A DNA stretch of 44,770 nt from an uncultured Psychroflexus sp. (GTDB lineage Bacteria > Bacteroidota > Bacteroidia > Flavobacteriales > Flavobacteriaceae), in contig CAJXVZ010000021.1 of the NCBI GenBank assembly GCA_913062845.1, positions 1-44,770 on the forward strand, read 5' to 3'. The notes under the pieces are model-generated. The model did no database searches and was not told the DNA's origin. It worked only from the letters and a program-made list of their open reading frames with translations. Positions 33,311 through 42,669 of this stretch are shown piece after piece. Numbering within the stretch: the first letter of the stretch is position 1; the number at the start of each line of letters is the position of its first letter. The position numbers were made by a program, and so were the translations under genes.

Positions 33311-34612
33311 CTAAACAGGAACACCATATAGATCAAAGTCATGCGCCTCCGTGATTTCAATATTACAGAAATCACCAATTTTTACATAATGTTTATTGGC
33401 GTCGATCAATACTTCGTTATCTACATCCGGAGAATCAAACTCTGTTCTTCCTACAAAATAATTACCTTCTTTACGATCTATAACACACTTAAATGTTTTT
33501 CCTGTTTTTTCCTGGTTTTGCTCCCATGAAATCTGAGACTGAATCTCCATGATCTCATTGGCTCTCTTCATTTTTACGTGCTGAGGAACATCATCTTTCA
33601 GATTATAGGCATGTGTATCTTCTTCATGGGAGTAGGTGAAAACTCCCAATCTTTCAAAACGCATCTCTTTTACCCAGTTTTTCAGTTCCTGAAAGTGCTC
33701 ATCAGTTTCTCCGGGATAACCAACAATAAGTGTAGTTCGAATACATATTCCAGGCACTTTTTCCCTGAACAGCCTTAAAAGTTTATTGGTTTTCTCATGC
33801 GTTGTACCTCTGCGCATGGATTTTAAAATATCATCGGAGATATGCTGCAAAGGAATATCGATATAATTGCAGACCTTTGGTTCTTCCCGGATTACATCAA
33901 GCACGTCTTCCGGAAATCCGGTTGGAAAAGCATAATGCAACCTGATCCATTCTATTCCTTCTACTTCGGCAAGTGCTTTCAACAAATCAGCCAATCGTCT
34001 TTTCTTATATAAGTCGAGACCATAATAAGTCAAATCCTGAGCAATCAGGATCAATTCTTTTACGCCATTCGAGGCAAGTTTCTCAGCCTCTTTAACCAGA
34101 TCTTCAATCGGCTTAGAGCGGTGTTTACCGCGCATCAATGGAATAGCACAAAAAGAACAAGGTCGGTCACAACCTTCAGCAATTTTGAGGTAGGCGTAAT
34201 TTTTGGGTGTTGTGGTGAGTCGTTCACCAATAAGTTCATGCTTGTAATCGGCGCCAAGTGCTTTCAGTAATAGCGGTAGATCTGTAGTACCAAAATAAGC
34301 GTCCACATTGGGAATTTCCTTCTCCAGATCAGGCTTGTATCGTTCAGATAAACAACCGGTAACAAAAAGCTTTTCTATTTGGCCTTCTTCTTTAAGCTGC
34401 GCGTAATTCAAAATGGTATTAACAGATTGTTCTTTGGCATTGTCTATAAAACCACATGTATTTACCACAACTATATCTCCTTCTTCTTCGTGGGCTACAT
34501 CTTTACCATTGGCTTTCAGTTGACCCATGATAACTTCTGAGTCGTAAATATTCTTACTGCAACCTAATGTGACAAGATTAATTTTATTCTTTTTAAGCGT
34601 TTTAGTACGCAT
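33311..34612 (-). CDS. rimO: Ribosomal protein uS12 methylthiotransferase RimO
   Basis: 433 aa from the ATG at 34610-34612; a longer frame to 34648 would overlap the preceding gene by 31 nt and add 12 atypical residues. RimO adds a methylthio group to an Asp of ribosomal protein S12. The N-terminal iron-sulfur domain has Cys18 (TLGCSKN), Cys53 (NTCGF) and Cys87 (TGCLSERY). The radical-SAM cluster is C148-x3-C152-x2-C155 (EGCDRPCSFCAIP), and a TRAM domain closes the protein (about 365-433). It is the last gene of the ftsY-membrane protein-rimO set. Confidence 0.96.
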   Translation of the reverse strand: MRTKTLKKNKINLVTLGCSKNIYDSEVIMGQLKANGKDVAHEEEGDIVVVNTCGFIDNAKEQSVNTILNYAQLKEEGQIEKLFVTGCLSERYKPDLEKEIPNVDAYFGTTDLPLLLKALGADYKHELIGERLTTTPKNYAYLKIAEGCDRPCSFCAIPLMRGKHRSKPIEDLVKEAEKLASNGVKELILIAQDLTYYGLDLYKKRRLADLLKALAEVEGIEWIRLHYAFPTGFPEDVLDVIREEPKVCNYIDIPLQHISDDILKSMRRGTTHEKTNKLLRLFREKVPGICIRTTLIVGYPGETDEHFQELKNWVKEMRFERLGVFTYSHEEDTHAYNLKDDVPQHVKMKRANEIMEIQSQISWEQNQEKTGKTFKCVIDRKEGNYFVGRTEFDSPDVDNEVLIDANKHYVKIGDFCNIEITEAHDFDLYGVPV

Positions 34613-34617
34613 ATCTT

Positions 34618-34920
34618 CTATAAATTTTGATTTAACCAAATGACCCAATCCGCTTCATAATATCTTAAAACGCTTACAGCGATAACCGCCACTAAGATGT
34701 ACCACCAGCTGGTCTGTTGTTTTTTTAGCTGCTGCCAGGCTACTAATCCAATAATTACCATCGGTGCACATAGAATGAGATTTGGCAACAGCCAGGAGCC
34801 TTGTACAAAAATGGCATAAAATTTCATCAATACATAAAAAGCCGAATAAATAGCTATGATCTTATAAATTGTGATTTTATTACGGGGATTTGTAAATGGA
34901 GCCGGCTTTTTTTCTGACAT
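34618..34920 (-). CDS. Small membrane protein between ftsY and rimO
   Basis: 100 aa with three hydrophobic spans (about 17-39, 43-62 and 70-88) and a short polar N-terminus (MSEKKPAPFTNPRNK). The family is not recognised. It starts 2 nt after the ftsY stop and ends 5 nt before the rimO start, so the three form an operon. The position next to ftsY may hint at membrane protein biogenesis, but nothing in the sequence shows it. Confidence 0.8.
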   Translation of the reverse strand: MSEKKPAPFTNPRNKITIYKIIAIYSAFYVLMKFYAIFVQGSWLLPNLILCAPMVIIGLVAWQQLKKQQTSWWYILVAVIAVSVLRYYEADWVIWLNQNL

Positions 34921-34922
34921 AT

Positions 34923-35867
34923 TTAATTATTGAAAAAAGAATTCACAAATTCATCTTTATCAAACAGCTGGAGGTCAGTGGCTTTTTCTCCAATACCTAT
35001 ATACTTTACCGGTACTTTAAACTGATCGCTAATGCCAATGACAACGCCGCCTTTTGCGGTACCATCCAATTTTGTGACGGCGAGTGAAGTTACTTCTGTT
35101 GCAGCGGTGAACTGCTTAGCCTGCTCAAAAGCATTTTGCCCGGTAGACCCATCCAAAACCAGTAGCACTTCATTTGGGGCATGACCGACTACTTTTTGCA
35201 TTACGCGCTTTATTTTTGTGAGCTCTTTCATAAGATTGACCTTATTATGTAGACGACCGGCTGTGTCAATGAGTACAACATCTGCATTTTTATTTACGGC
35301 ACTTTGTACAGTATCAAAGGCAACCGATGCCGGATCACTTCCCATTTTTTGCTTTACAATTGGTACACCAACCCGTTGAGACCAGATATCCAATTGCTCC
35401 ACAGCCGCAGCCCTAAAAGTATCTGCCGCACCAAGTACAACCGAAAGCCCCTGATTCTTAAAAAGCGTGGCAAGTTTGCCTATCGTGGTTGTCTTTCCAA
35501 CGCCATTAACGCCAACAACCATTATGACGTATGGTTTTTTAGACTCCTGATCATCCAGCTTATGTTCATTTTCGGCCAGTAGTCCGGCAATCTCTTCTCT
35601 AAGTATTCTATTGAGTTCCTCTGTTCCCAGATATTTGTCCTTTGCTACCCTTTCTTCTATACGGTCTATGATCTTTATTGTTGTAGCAACGCCAACATCA
35701 CTGGAGATCAAAACTTCTTCAAGATCATCCAAAACCTGGGCATCTACTTTGGATTTTCCCGCGACAGCCTTTGAAAGTTTATTGAAAAAGCTTGTTTTGG
35801 ATTTTTCCAGTCCTTCATCGAGGTCTTCTTTTTTATTCTTGTTAAATAATTTATTAAAAATTCCCAT
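34923..35867 (-). CDS. ftsY: Signal recognition particle receptor FtsY
   Basis: 314 aa, the short form without a long acidic A domain, as in other Bacteroidetes. The N domain is at 20-100 and the GTPase domain has GVNGVGKTTT (119-128), DTAGR (201-205) and TKLDGTAKGG (265-274). FtsY binds the SRP-ribosome complex at the inner membrane and hands it to SecYEG. It leads the operon with the small membrane protein and rimO, from a promoter with TATATTTG 19 nt before the start. Confidence 0.98.
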   Translation of the reverse strand: MGIFNKLFNKNKKEDLDEGLEKSKTSFFNKLSKAVAGKSKVDAQVLDDLEEVLISSDVGVATTIKIIDRIEERVAKDKYLGTEELNRILREEIAGLLAENEHKLDDQESKKPYVIMVVGVNGVGKTTTIGKLATLFKNQGLSVVLGAADTFRAAAVEQLDIWSQRVGVPIVKQKMGSDPASVAFDTVQSAVNKNADVVLIDTAGRLHNKVNLMKELTKIKRVMQKVVGHAPNEVLLVLDGSTGQNAFEQAKQFTAATEVTSLAVTKLDGTAKGGVVIGISDQFKVPVKYIGIGEKATDLQLFDKDEFVNSFFNN

Positions 35868-35886
35868 TTTATATCATTTGAAAGGG

Positions 35887-35919
35887 CAAATATAATCTAT
35901 TTAGAAGTTTAAATGACAA
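35887..35919 (-). promoter_or_regulatory. Promoter of the ftsY operon
   Basis: On the minus strand TTG (35917-35919), a 22-nt spacer and TATATTTG (35887-35894). The start codon of ftsY is 19 nt further. Confidence 0.6.
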
Positions 35920-35930
35920 CCAACAAAAAA

Positions 35931-35951
35931 AGCCGTTAACAAGTAACGGCT
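35931..35951 (-). terminator. Intrinsic terminator after the rpmB-rpmG-DUF4295 operon
   Basis: AGCCGTTA and TAACGGCT form a perfect 8-bp stem with a 5-nt loop, followed in the leftward direction by TTTTTTTG. It separates the ribosomal operon from ftsY. Confidence 0.9.
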
Positions 35952-35973
35952 ATTATTGATTGTATATTTAAAT

Positions 35974-36123
35974 CTATTTCTTAAAGAAGTCGTTGACGTC
36001 TTCAGGGCTCATGATCTGCTCTACAAATGTATAAGCACCAGATTTTTCTGATCTTACCATTTTCACAGCTTTTGTTAATCTTTTACTTCCTGTTTGTATA
36101 CTTGCTACTGATTTCTTTGCCAT
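35974..36123 (-). CDS. DUF4295 small ribosome-associated protein
   Basis: 49 aa, very basic at the start (MAKKSVASIQTGSKRLTKAV), ending in SPEDVNDFFKK. DUF4295 is found only in Bacteroidetes and almost always right after rpmG, as here (6-nt gap). From memory, and not checked, it may be the extra large-subunit protein seen in the Flavobacterium johnsoniae ribosome (bL38). Its place in the rpmB-rpmG operon and its size support a ribosomal role. Confidence 0.9.
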   Translation of the reverse strand: MAKKSVASIQTGSKRLTKAVKMVRSEKSGAYTFVEQIMSPEDVNDFFKK

Positions 36124-36129
36124 AACTTA

Positions 36130-36312
36130 TTATTTAATCTCCTTATGGATTGTCATTTTTCTCAGGATAGGATTATATTTTTTTAATTCCATTCTATCCG
36201 GAGTATTTCTCTTATTCTTGGTTGTAATATAACGAGAAGTTCCGGGTTTTCCGGAATTCTTGTGTTCTGTGCATTCTAAAATTACCTGAACGCGATTGCC
36301 TTTCTTAGCCAT
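36130..36312 (-). CDS. rpmG: 50S ribosomal protein bL33
   Basis: 60 aa, full length. Typical bL33 sequence: [18 protein letters not shown], then [20 protein letters not shown] and KYNPILRK. Only one Cys is present (Cys14), so this is the zinc-free form. It sits 11 nt after rpmB and 6 nt before the DUF4295 gene. Confidence 0.97.
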   Translation of the reverse strand: MAKKGNRVQVILECTEHKNSGKPGTSRYITTKNKRNTPDRMELKKYNPILRKMTIHKEIK

Positions 36313-36323
36313 TTTGTCTTAAT

Positions 36324-36563
36324 TTATTTTTTTAAAAACCCTTTTTCTCTGGCTTCTTTTAACACCGCTGTAATACCTTTTTTATTGATATTTTTAAGTG
36401 CAGAAGTAGAAACCTTTAATGTAATCCATTTATCCTCTTCCGGAATATAAAAGCGCTTTTTAATAAGATTCACATTGAATTTACGTTTTCTTCTGTTCAA
36501 CGCGTGTGAAACGTGATTACCTGTCATTGCTTTTTTTCCTGTAAGCTCACAAACTCTAGACAT
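36324..36563 (-). CDS. rpmB: 50S ribosomal protein bL28
   Basis: 79 aa, full length. The start MSRVCELTGKKAMTGNHVSH and the following ALNRRKRKFNVNL are diagnostic of bL28. It is the first gene of a three-gene ribosomal operon (rpmB-rpmG-DUF4295) with a canonical promoter upstream and a strong terminator downstream. Confidence 0.98.
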   Translation of the reverse strand: MSRVCELTGKKAMTGNHVSHALNRRKRKFNVNLIKKRFYIPEEDKWITLKVSTSALKNINKKGITAVLKEAREKGFLKK

Positions 36564-36588
36564 AAATTATGTATTTTGAAACGGATTG

Positions 36589-36620
36589 CAAAATTATAAC
36601 AATAATAAGTATTATACAAA
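36589..36620 (-). promoter_or_regulatory. Promoter of the rpmB operon
   Basis: On the minus strand TTTG (36617-36620), a 20-nt spacer and TAATTTTG (36589-36596) match the TTG / TAnnTTTG promoter. The rpmB start is 25 nt downstream. Confidence 0.75.
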
Positions 36621-36662
36621 CTATAATCAGATATATTTATAGTTTTTTTAGTTTGAAGTAAA

Positions 36663-37877
36663 TTAGTCTTTAAATGGGTCAGACCATTTTTCATTAATGT
36701 AAACATCCTGACCTGTAAGTGTTTTTAAAAAAGCTATGAGCTGCTGCTTTTCAATTGCGGTCATATTCAGTTTTTGAGGGTTATTGAAAGCTTTTAACCT
36801 TTGATCTATACTACCAAAAACATGACCTTGAAAACTATCTGGTATTTCGTTGTAATGTTCCAAAACCTCATTAACAGAATTAAAAGCGCCATTATGCATA
36901 GCAAAGCCACCGTTTATATTGCCATTTTTATCAAGAAAATCTCTTAAAGAGGGAGATTTTGTGTTTGTAAGGTCCAGATCAGAATTTTGATCTTCAACAA
37001 ACAGATTACCATTATTCTTAGAATCAGGAACTATGCTGAATTCCGGAGGCTGGTGACAAATTGCACAGGCTACTCCACCACTAACACGCACGCCTTGCAT
37101 ATTAAACTGTGTATGCCTCATGAAAAGATCTTTGCCTTTATTTTCTGCTTCTGTAAAATTAGGAAAATCGGGGCCATCACTCTGCACCATTGCTCTGCCC
37201 TCATCATATTTACTGTCAAAAGACTGAATGCTTCTCACAAATTGTGATAAGGCTAATTGCATTCTTTCTCTTGTTATCATTTCATCACCAAATGTTATCT
37301 CAAAAAGAACTTTGTAATATTCCAGAGATTCAAGTTTTAAAATAAGTTCGGGAAAACCGGGATTACCGTTTTCGCCGGTAAAACCCATTTCTATGTGATC
37401 CTGAATAGGCAAAATACTTTGCTCTTCAAGGCTTATGGCACGCTCGTCCCAAAAATACCTGAACTCTTCAGAAAACCTGTTATTGACCAATCTCATCGAT
37501 GTTCTTTCCGTAAAACCGTTGATACCTTCACTGAATCTTCCGGTATCTGCAAAAGCAATCTCCTGTTTGTGACAAGTTGCACAAGCAATACTATTATCAA
37601 CAGATAAATTTTTGTCATAAAATAAAACTCTGCCAAGTGTTGCACCTTCATCTGTAATAGGATTGCCATTTGTATTATCCCTGGTAATATAATTTGGAAC
37701 ATCCTGGTTAGCATAATCAGGCAGTGCTGACAAGTTAATTTTTAAAACAGGGTCTATAATGTCCTGGTAAGTTGAATCGTCATTTGTATCATTGCTAATA
37801 CCATCATCAGAACAAGAGAAACTAATTGCGATTATTCCCAGTACCACAAAGATATATTTTCTTAAAGAAATTGACAT
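36663..37877 (-). CDS. Di-haem cytochrome c peroxidase, lipoprotein
   Basis: 404 aa. A signal peptide ends in a lipobox with Cys22 (AISFSC), so the enzyme is lipid-anchored. Two haem c sites are present: CATCH (99-103) and CAICH (271-275), as in CcpA/MauG family peroxidases, which reduce hydrogen peroxide in the periplasm with electrons from cytochromes. The LGRVLFYDKNLSVDNSIAC and GVACAICHQPPEFS contexts are typical. The N-terminal segment after the Cys is Asp/Asn-rich. It stands alone between rpmB and the divergent queA gene. Confidence 0.93.
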   Translation of the reverse strand: MSISLRKYIFVVLGIIAISFSCSDDGISNDTNDDSTYQDIIDPVLKINLSALPDYANQDVPNYITRDNTNGNPITDEGATLGRVLFYDKNLSVDNSIACATCHKQEIAFADTGRFSEGINGFTERTSMRLVNNRFSEEFRYFWDERAISLEEQSILPIQDHIEMGFTGENGNPGFPELILKLESLEYYKVLFEITFGDEMITRERMQLALSQFVRSIQSFDSKYDEGRAMVQSDGPDFPNFTEAENKGKDLFMRHTQFNMQGVRVSGGVACAICHQPPEFSIVPDSKNNGNLFVEDQNSDLDLTNTKSPSLRDFLDKNGNINGGFAMHNGAFNSVNEVLEHYNEIPDSFQGHVFGSIDQRLKAFNNPQKLNMTAIEKQQLIAFLKTLTGQDVYINEKWSDPFKD

Positions 37878-37981
37878 AATTAAATAGCTAAGATGAAATG
37901 ACTAAATTATAAAATAAATTCAAAGAAAACTTAAATTCTTACAGAACCTATTGACAAATTTATAATTAAATTAAAAAACAC

Positions 37982-38013
37982 TTGACAAAGGGGTATTCAA
38001 AAGTCTATATTTG
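37982..38013 (+). promoter_or_regulatory. Promoter of queA
   Basis: TTG (37982-37984), a 21-nt spacer and TATATTTG (38006-38013), a near-ideal Bacteroidetes vegetative promoter. The ATG is 20 nt downstream. Confidence 0.8.
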
Positions 38014-38033
38014 CCATTTTTAAAATCTTCACT

Positions 38034-39089
38034 ATGGGAATGAAATTATCACAATTTGACTTTGATTTACCAAAGGAATTGTTAGCAGAGCATCCGGCAG
38101 ATCACCGAGACGAATCTCGATTGATGGTTGTTCACCGCGATACCGGTAAAATTGAGCATAAAATCTTTAAAGATCTTATAGATTATTTTGATGAGGATGA
38201 CGTCCTTATTTTTAATAATACAAAAGTCTTTCCGGCCAGATTATACGGCAACAAAGAAAAAACAGGCGCAAGAATTGAAGTATTTTTGCTTAGAGAGCTC
38301 AATCCGGACACCAGATTATGGGACGTATTGGTAGATCCTGCAAGAAAAATAAGAATTGGAAATAAGCTTTATTTCGGAGAAGACGAAAGCTTAGTTGCCG
38401 AGGTTATTGACAACACTACTTCAAGAGGAAGAACGCTTAGGTTCTTATACGATGGTTCATACCAGGAGTTTAGAAAAAAATTATACGAATTGGGAGAAAC
38501 CCCAATACCTAAGTATATCAGCCGTCCGGTAGAACCAGAGGATGAAGAGCGCTATCAAACTATATATGCCAAAGAAGAAGGTGCTGTAGCAGCGCCTACA
38601 GCAGGTTTACATTTTTCAAAGCATTTAATGAAAAGGCTTGAAATCAAAGGCATTGACTTTGCTGAAGTGACATTACATATAGGTCTGGGAACTTTCAACC
38701 CTGTAGAAGTCGAAGATCTTTCGAAGCACAAAATGGATAGTGAACAGGTTAAAATAGAATCTGAAGCAACCAAAATTGTCAATCGTGCAAAAGCTAACAA
38801 GAAAAAAGTATGTGCTGTAGGAACTACAGTAATGAGAACTATTGAAACTGCTGTAAATTCTGACCATACCTTAAATGAATTTGAAGGCTGGACCAATAAG
38901 TATATTTTCCCACCATATGACTTTAGAATTGCAAATTGTATGGTAACAAACTTTCATATGCCTAAGTCAACTTTACTTATGATGATATCAGCATTCATGG
39001 GACATGAATTAATGCAGAAAGCTTATAAAGAGGCCGTTAAAGAAAAATACAGATTCTATTCTTACGGAGATGCCATGCTAATTTTATAA
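38034..39089 (+). CDS. queA: S-adenosylmethionine:tRNA ribosyltransferase-isomerase QueA
   Basis: 351 aa, normal length. QueA transfers the ribosyl part of SAM to preQ1 in tRNA, making epoxyqueuosine. Family segments are [46 protein letters not shown] and [18 protein letters not shown], and the end [12 protein letters not shown]. Either the first or the third Met could be the start. It is a single-gene unit with a canonical promoter and its own terminator. Confidence 0.97.
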   Translation: MGMKLSQFDFDLPKELLAEHPADHRDESRLMVVHRDTGKIEHKIFKDLIDYFDEDDVLIFNNTKVFPARLYGNKEKTGARIEVFLLRELNPDTRLWDVLVDPARKIRIGNKLYFGEDESLVAEVIDNTTSRGRTLRFLYDGSYQEFRKKLYELGETPIPKYISRPVEPEDEERYQTIYAKEEGAVAAPTAGLHFSKHLMKRLEIKGIDFAEVTLHIGLGTFNPVEVEDLSKHKMDSEQVKIESEATKIVNRAKANKKKVCAVGTTVMRTIETAVNSDHTLNEFEGWTNKYIFPPYDFRIANCMVTNFHMPKSTLLMMISAFMGHELMQKAYKEAVKEKYRFYSYGDAMLIL

Positions 39090-39111
39090 AACAAATTACA
39101 ACCCAAAAAAT

Positions 39112-39141
39112 AAGGCAATTCATTATGAGTTGCCTTTTTTT
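39112..39141 (+). terminator. Intrinsic terminator after queA
   Basis: AAGGCAA-TTCAT and ATGAG-TTGCCTT arms (39112-39136) with one G-U pair are followed by a run of T. It also contains the ATG at 39125, which rules that out as the start of the next gene. Confidence 0.88.
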
Positions 39142-39187
39142 ATACCTTTCTGAAAAATCTTTAATATTTTTGAAGAAAATCAAAAGA

Positions 39188-41428
39188 ATGAACAAAATAT
39201 CTTTCTTAGTAGTACTGCTTCCTTTATTAATTAATGCTCAGGTTACAAATCAAGGTAAACCTTTAAGCTGGAAATTTTCAGAGCTCAATGTTGAAACCAT
39301 CCATTTACCGGATTTTGATCTTAAAGCTCTTCAAGAAGAAGACGCCATAAATGACCTCGAGCGGAATGCGCCCTGGCGTTTTGGCTACGAGCATGAAGTA
39401 GACATTGACATTGATTCAGAAGGAAATTGGATAGACCTATCTGATGATGGCAGAATTTGGTTAATAAATCTTGTGTCAAACGGAGCCAAAACCATGAATT
39501 TTCTTTTTGACGAATTTTATCTTCCGGAAGGTGCAAAACTATACTTTTACAATGCTGAAAAAACAGACCTTTTAGGGGCATACACGCATTCACAAAACAG
39601 AGAAGATATGCAATTTGGTTCATGGCTTGTTGATGGCGAAAGTATTTTTATAGAGCTCTACGAACCTGAAAACAAAATTGGAACTTCCAGATTACATATG
39701 ACAAGGGCAGTACACGGATACAGAAGTGTTTCTGATTTTGCCATGGAAAATAAGAATCTTAATAATTCCGGTCCATGTAACCTGGACGTGGATTGTTCCA
39801 TTGGGTCAGATTTTGACCCTTTCAAAGATAATTTAAAGAAATCTGTAGCCCTTATTGTGGCTGGTGGCAATGGTTTTTGTTCCGGAGCGCTGATCAATAA
39901 TACCAATTATGATGGCGCACCATACTTTTTAACTGCAGATCATTGTCTTGGAGGTGTCTCAAGTTGGGCTTTCAGATTCAATTGGAGAAGTCCTAATCCT
40001 GTGTGTGCTACAGGACAAAATTCGCCTAATGGAAGCTTTGACCAAACTGTAAGTGGTGCTGATTTATTAGCCAGCAACTCTGGTTCGGATGTAGCCCTGA
40101 TTGAGATCACAGCTCCTCTGCCAGCCTCATGGGATTTGGTCTGGGCCGGCTGGGACAGAAGTTCAACACCTGCTCAATATACAGTTGGTATCCATCATCC
40201 TTCCGGAGATATCATGAAAGTTTGCAGAGATGATGATCAACCGACAACCTCCAATCAATTTGGAGCCCAGGTATGGTATATTAACGAATGGGAAACAGGT
40301 GTGACTGAAGGCGGCTCTTCGGGATCGCCCTTATTTAATCAGGATGGCAGAATAATTGGCCAGCTTTATGGGGGCACTGCAGCCTGTTCAGGAACTGTAA
40401 ATAATGCTCAACCCGACTGGTACGGCAGATTTGATGTGTCCTGGGATAATGGATCCAGCCCAACATCCAGACTAAAAGACTGGCTGGACCCCAATAATAC
40501 AGGAGAAATTGCAATCGATCAATTTCCGGCAGCTCAGGTCTTCAATAATGATGTCAGACTTTTGGTCTCAAATTTAGATAGTGAGGTCTGTGGCTCAAAT
40601 ATTCAACCTGTTTTTGAAGTTGAAAATTCTGGGTTGGACCCAATTACAACTTTAGAATTTACATATCAGATGAACAATGACACGCCTGTAAACATCAACT
40701 GGAACGGAAATATTTTAACCGGTCAAACAGCAGTCCTGAGTTCTCCGGTATTAAGTCTGGATAATGGTACTAATACCATTACAGCTTCAATCAGTTTACC
40801 AAACGGAATACCAGATGAGTTTTCAAACAACAATTCTACTGTTTCAGAAGTGATAAAAACACCTGAATATAATACTAATACCGTTGAACTGGAATTAATA
40901 ACTGATGATTTTGGCAATGAAACAACATGGATATTTGAAGACGAGAACGGGAATATCATAGATCAGGGTGGACCGTATGATGATAACGTCACCATCAATG
41001 AGATATTAAACGTAAATGATAACACTTGCTATACGTTCACCATTAATGATTCATACGGTGATGGTATTTGCTGTGGCTATGGAAATGGCTCCTACTCGTT
41101 AAAAACTTTTGATGGTATTACCATTGTGCAGGGCGGTAACTTTGAGGATAATGAAATTACTAATCTTGGCATAAATAATTCACTGGATATCGATGAATTT
41201 TCTTTAGATCAGATTTTGATTTACCCAAACCCCGCTGATGATATTATAAATGTGCAAAGTCCGGCTAAAAATCTATATTTAGAGCTATTTGATATTTCAG
41301 GTAAACTGGTCGCTTCATCGTCGGGTAAACAGATGAAAGTAAATACCTTGCCAAGGGGTGTTTATATTTTGAAGGTCTATTCCGAGGAAAGCAAACAGTT
41401 CATTTCAAAAAAGGTTATCATTGAATAA
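39188..41428 (+). CDS. Secreted trypsin-like serine protease with T9SS sorting domain
   Basis: 746 aa from the ATG at 39188, which gives a proper signal peptide (ISFLVVLLPLLINAQ); an earlier ATG at 39125 lies in the queA terminator. The protease domain has the catalytic triad His252 (LTADHC), Asp301 (SDVALIEI) and Ser378 (GGSSGSPLF), close to lysyl endopeptidase and other S1 enzymes, with paired Cys around it. After about residue 460 come a CARDB-like beta domain, a cysteine-bearing SYGDGICC region and a C-terminal type A sorting domain (ILIYPNPADDIINVQS, LPRGVYILKVYSE, ISKKVIIE). It should be secreted by the type IX system and attached to or released from the surface. Confidence 0.92.
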   Translation: MNKISFLVVLLPLLINAQVTNQGKPLSWKFSELNVETIHLPDFDLKALQEEDAINDLERNAPWRFGYEHEVDIDIDSEGNWIDLSDDGRIWLINLVSNGAKTMNFLFDEFYLPEGAKLYFYNAEKTDLLGAYTHSQNREDMQFGSWLVDGESIFIELYEPENKIGTSRLHMTRAVHGYRSVSDFAMENKNLNNSGPCNLDVDCSIGSDFDPFKDNLKKSVALIVAGGNGFCSGALINNTNYDGAPYFLTADHCLGGVSSWAFRFNWRSPNPVCATGQNSPNGSFDQTVSGADLLASNSGSDVALIEITAPLPASWDLVWAGWDRSSTPAQYTVGIHHPSGDIMKVCRDDDQPTTSNQFGAQVWYINEWETGVTEGGSSGSPLFNQDGRIIGQLYGGTAACSGTVNNAQPDWYGRFDVSWDNGSSPTSRLKDWLDPNNTGEIAIDQFPAAQVFNNDVRLLVSNLDSEVCGSNIQPVFEVENSGLDPITTLEFTYQMNNDTPVNINWNGNILTGQTAVLSSPVLSLDNGTNTITASISLPNGIPDEFSNNNSTVSEVIKTPEYNTNTVELELITDDFGNETTWIFEDENGNIIDQGGPYDDNVTINEILNVNDNTCYTFTINDSYGDGICCGYGNGSYSLKTFDGITIVQGGNFEDNEITNLGINNSLDIDEFSLDQILIYPNPADDIINVQSPAKNLYLELFDISGKLVASSSGKQMKVNTLPRGVYILKVYSEESKQFISKKVIIE

Positions 41429-41529
41429 TCATAAAATCAAGTCGTCAAAAGTTAAATCAACATAGTTTTGCATTTGATATTTAATAATACTCGATCAGTA
41501 ACCTCTGGTTTTTTAACTATTTGAATTAT

Positions 41530-42669
41530 ATGCGCTGGTTTATTTTTATATTAATTTTAGTATCCTGCAAAAACACAGGTCATAAAAGCAATAAGCTTTC
41601 AAAAGAAGATCCTGCCTTAAGACAAAATTTTAATATTGAATATGCGAAAAGCTTTAAGGTACAAGTTGTAGATCATGGTTATTTGGTAACTTTAACAAAC
41701 CCTTGGCCGGAAGCCGAACAAACGTTTAAGTATCTGCTGTATAGGGATGAAAAGGGCTTGGTGAAAAATTACGAAGTGGATGAAAGCCTGAAGATTCCTC
41801 TTGAAAAAGTTGTTGTCACTTCTACAACCCACATTCCTTCTCTGGATACACTAGCCGTACTGGAAAAGCTGGTAGGATTTCCAAATACAAAATATATTTC
41901 TACGAATAAGGCTCTTAATTTAATTGAAAATGGGCGTATAAAAGATGTTGGACAAAATGAAATGTTAAACACTGAATTGCTCATTGAATTAAACCCTGAC
42001 GCTGTGATTACCTTTGCAGTAAAAGGTCGAAATAAAAGCACAGAAAGTATCAAAAATTCCGGTATCCCGATACTTTATAATTCAGACTGGGTAGAATCCC
42101 AGCCTCTGGGAAAGGCAGAGTGGATAAAATTTTTTGGACTTCTCTTTGACAAAGCAGATTTATCTCAACAGATATTTGATGGCATAAAAAAAGAGTATGA
42201 AAATGCAAAAAGGATTGCTGTCAAAGCACGAGAAGAACCCAGTGTAATTTCGGGTGCGCTTTGGAAGGACACCTGGTATCTTCCGGCTGGTGAGTCTTGG
42301 CAATCTGCTATAATTGCAGATGCTAATGCCGATTATTTGTATGCTAACACAAAAGGGACAGGAAGCTTATCCTTATCTTTCGAAAGTGTATTTGAAAAAG
42401 CAAAAAATGCCGATTTTTGGATAGCCCCTGCACAATACACTTCATATAGTAATATGTACGAACAGCATTCACATTATTATAATTTTGAAGCATTTCAAAA
42501 TGGTAAAATCTTTAGCTTCTCTTCTACCCTGGGAAAAAATGGTGGTGTTTTATATTATGAGCTGGCGCCAAACAGACCAGACCTTGTTCTAAAGGACCTT
42601 ATCCGTATTTTTCATCCTGAATTATTACCAGACTATAAGCCATTCTTTTTTAAACCATTATCTCCATGA
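41530..42669 (+). CDS. Periplasmic-binding lipoprotein of a metal-chelate ABC transporter (BtuF-like)
   Basis: 379 aa from the ATG at 41530; a TTG 9 nt earlier is also in frame. The signal peptide MRWFIFILILVSC has its lipobox Cys at residue 13. The helical-backbone metal receptor fold shows in VVVTSTTHIPSLDTLAVLEKL, then ELNPDAVITF and GIPILYNSDW. This class binds cobalamin, haem or ferric siderophores. The stop overlaps the permease start (ATGA). I saw no cobalamin riboswitch upstream, so the ligand stays open. Confidence 0.88.
   Translation: MRWFIFILILVSCKNTGHKSNKLSKEDPALRQNFNIEYAKSFKVQVVDHGYLVTLTNPWPEAEQTFKYLLYRDEKGLVKNYEVDESLKIPLEKVVVTSTTHIPSLDTLAVLEKLVGFPNTKYISTNKALNLIENGRIKDVGQNEMLNTELLIELNPDAVITFAVKGRNKSTESIKNSGIPILYNSDWVESQPLGKAEWIKFFGLLFDKADLSQQIFDGIKKEYENAKRIAVKAREEPSVISGALWKDTWYLPAGESWQSAIIADANADYLYANTKGTGSLSLSFESVFEKAKNADFWIAPAQYTSYSNMYEQHSHYYNFEAFQNGKIFSFSSTLGKNGGVLYYELAPNRPDLVLKDLIRIFHPELLPDYKPFFFKPLSP

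Noticed and set aside
34613-34648. Earlier start for RimO
   Set aside because: It overlaps the preceding gene and adds residues not seen in the family.
39125-39187. Earlier start for the T9SS protease
   Set aside because: The ATG lies inside the queA terminator hairpin and would put 21 extra residues before the signal peptide.
41429-41529. Cobalamin riboswitch upstream of the BtuF-like gene
   Set aside because: Only 101 nt are available and no B12-box-like motif or large fold is seen. A TAGTTTTG -7-like box at about 41464-41471 is present but has no clear partner.
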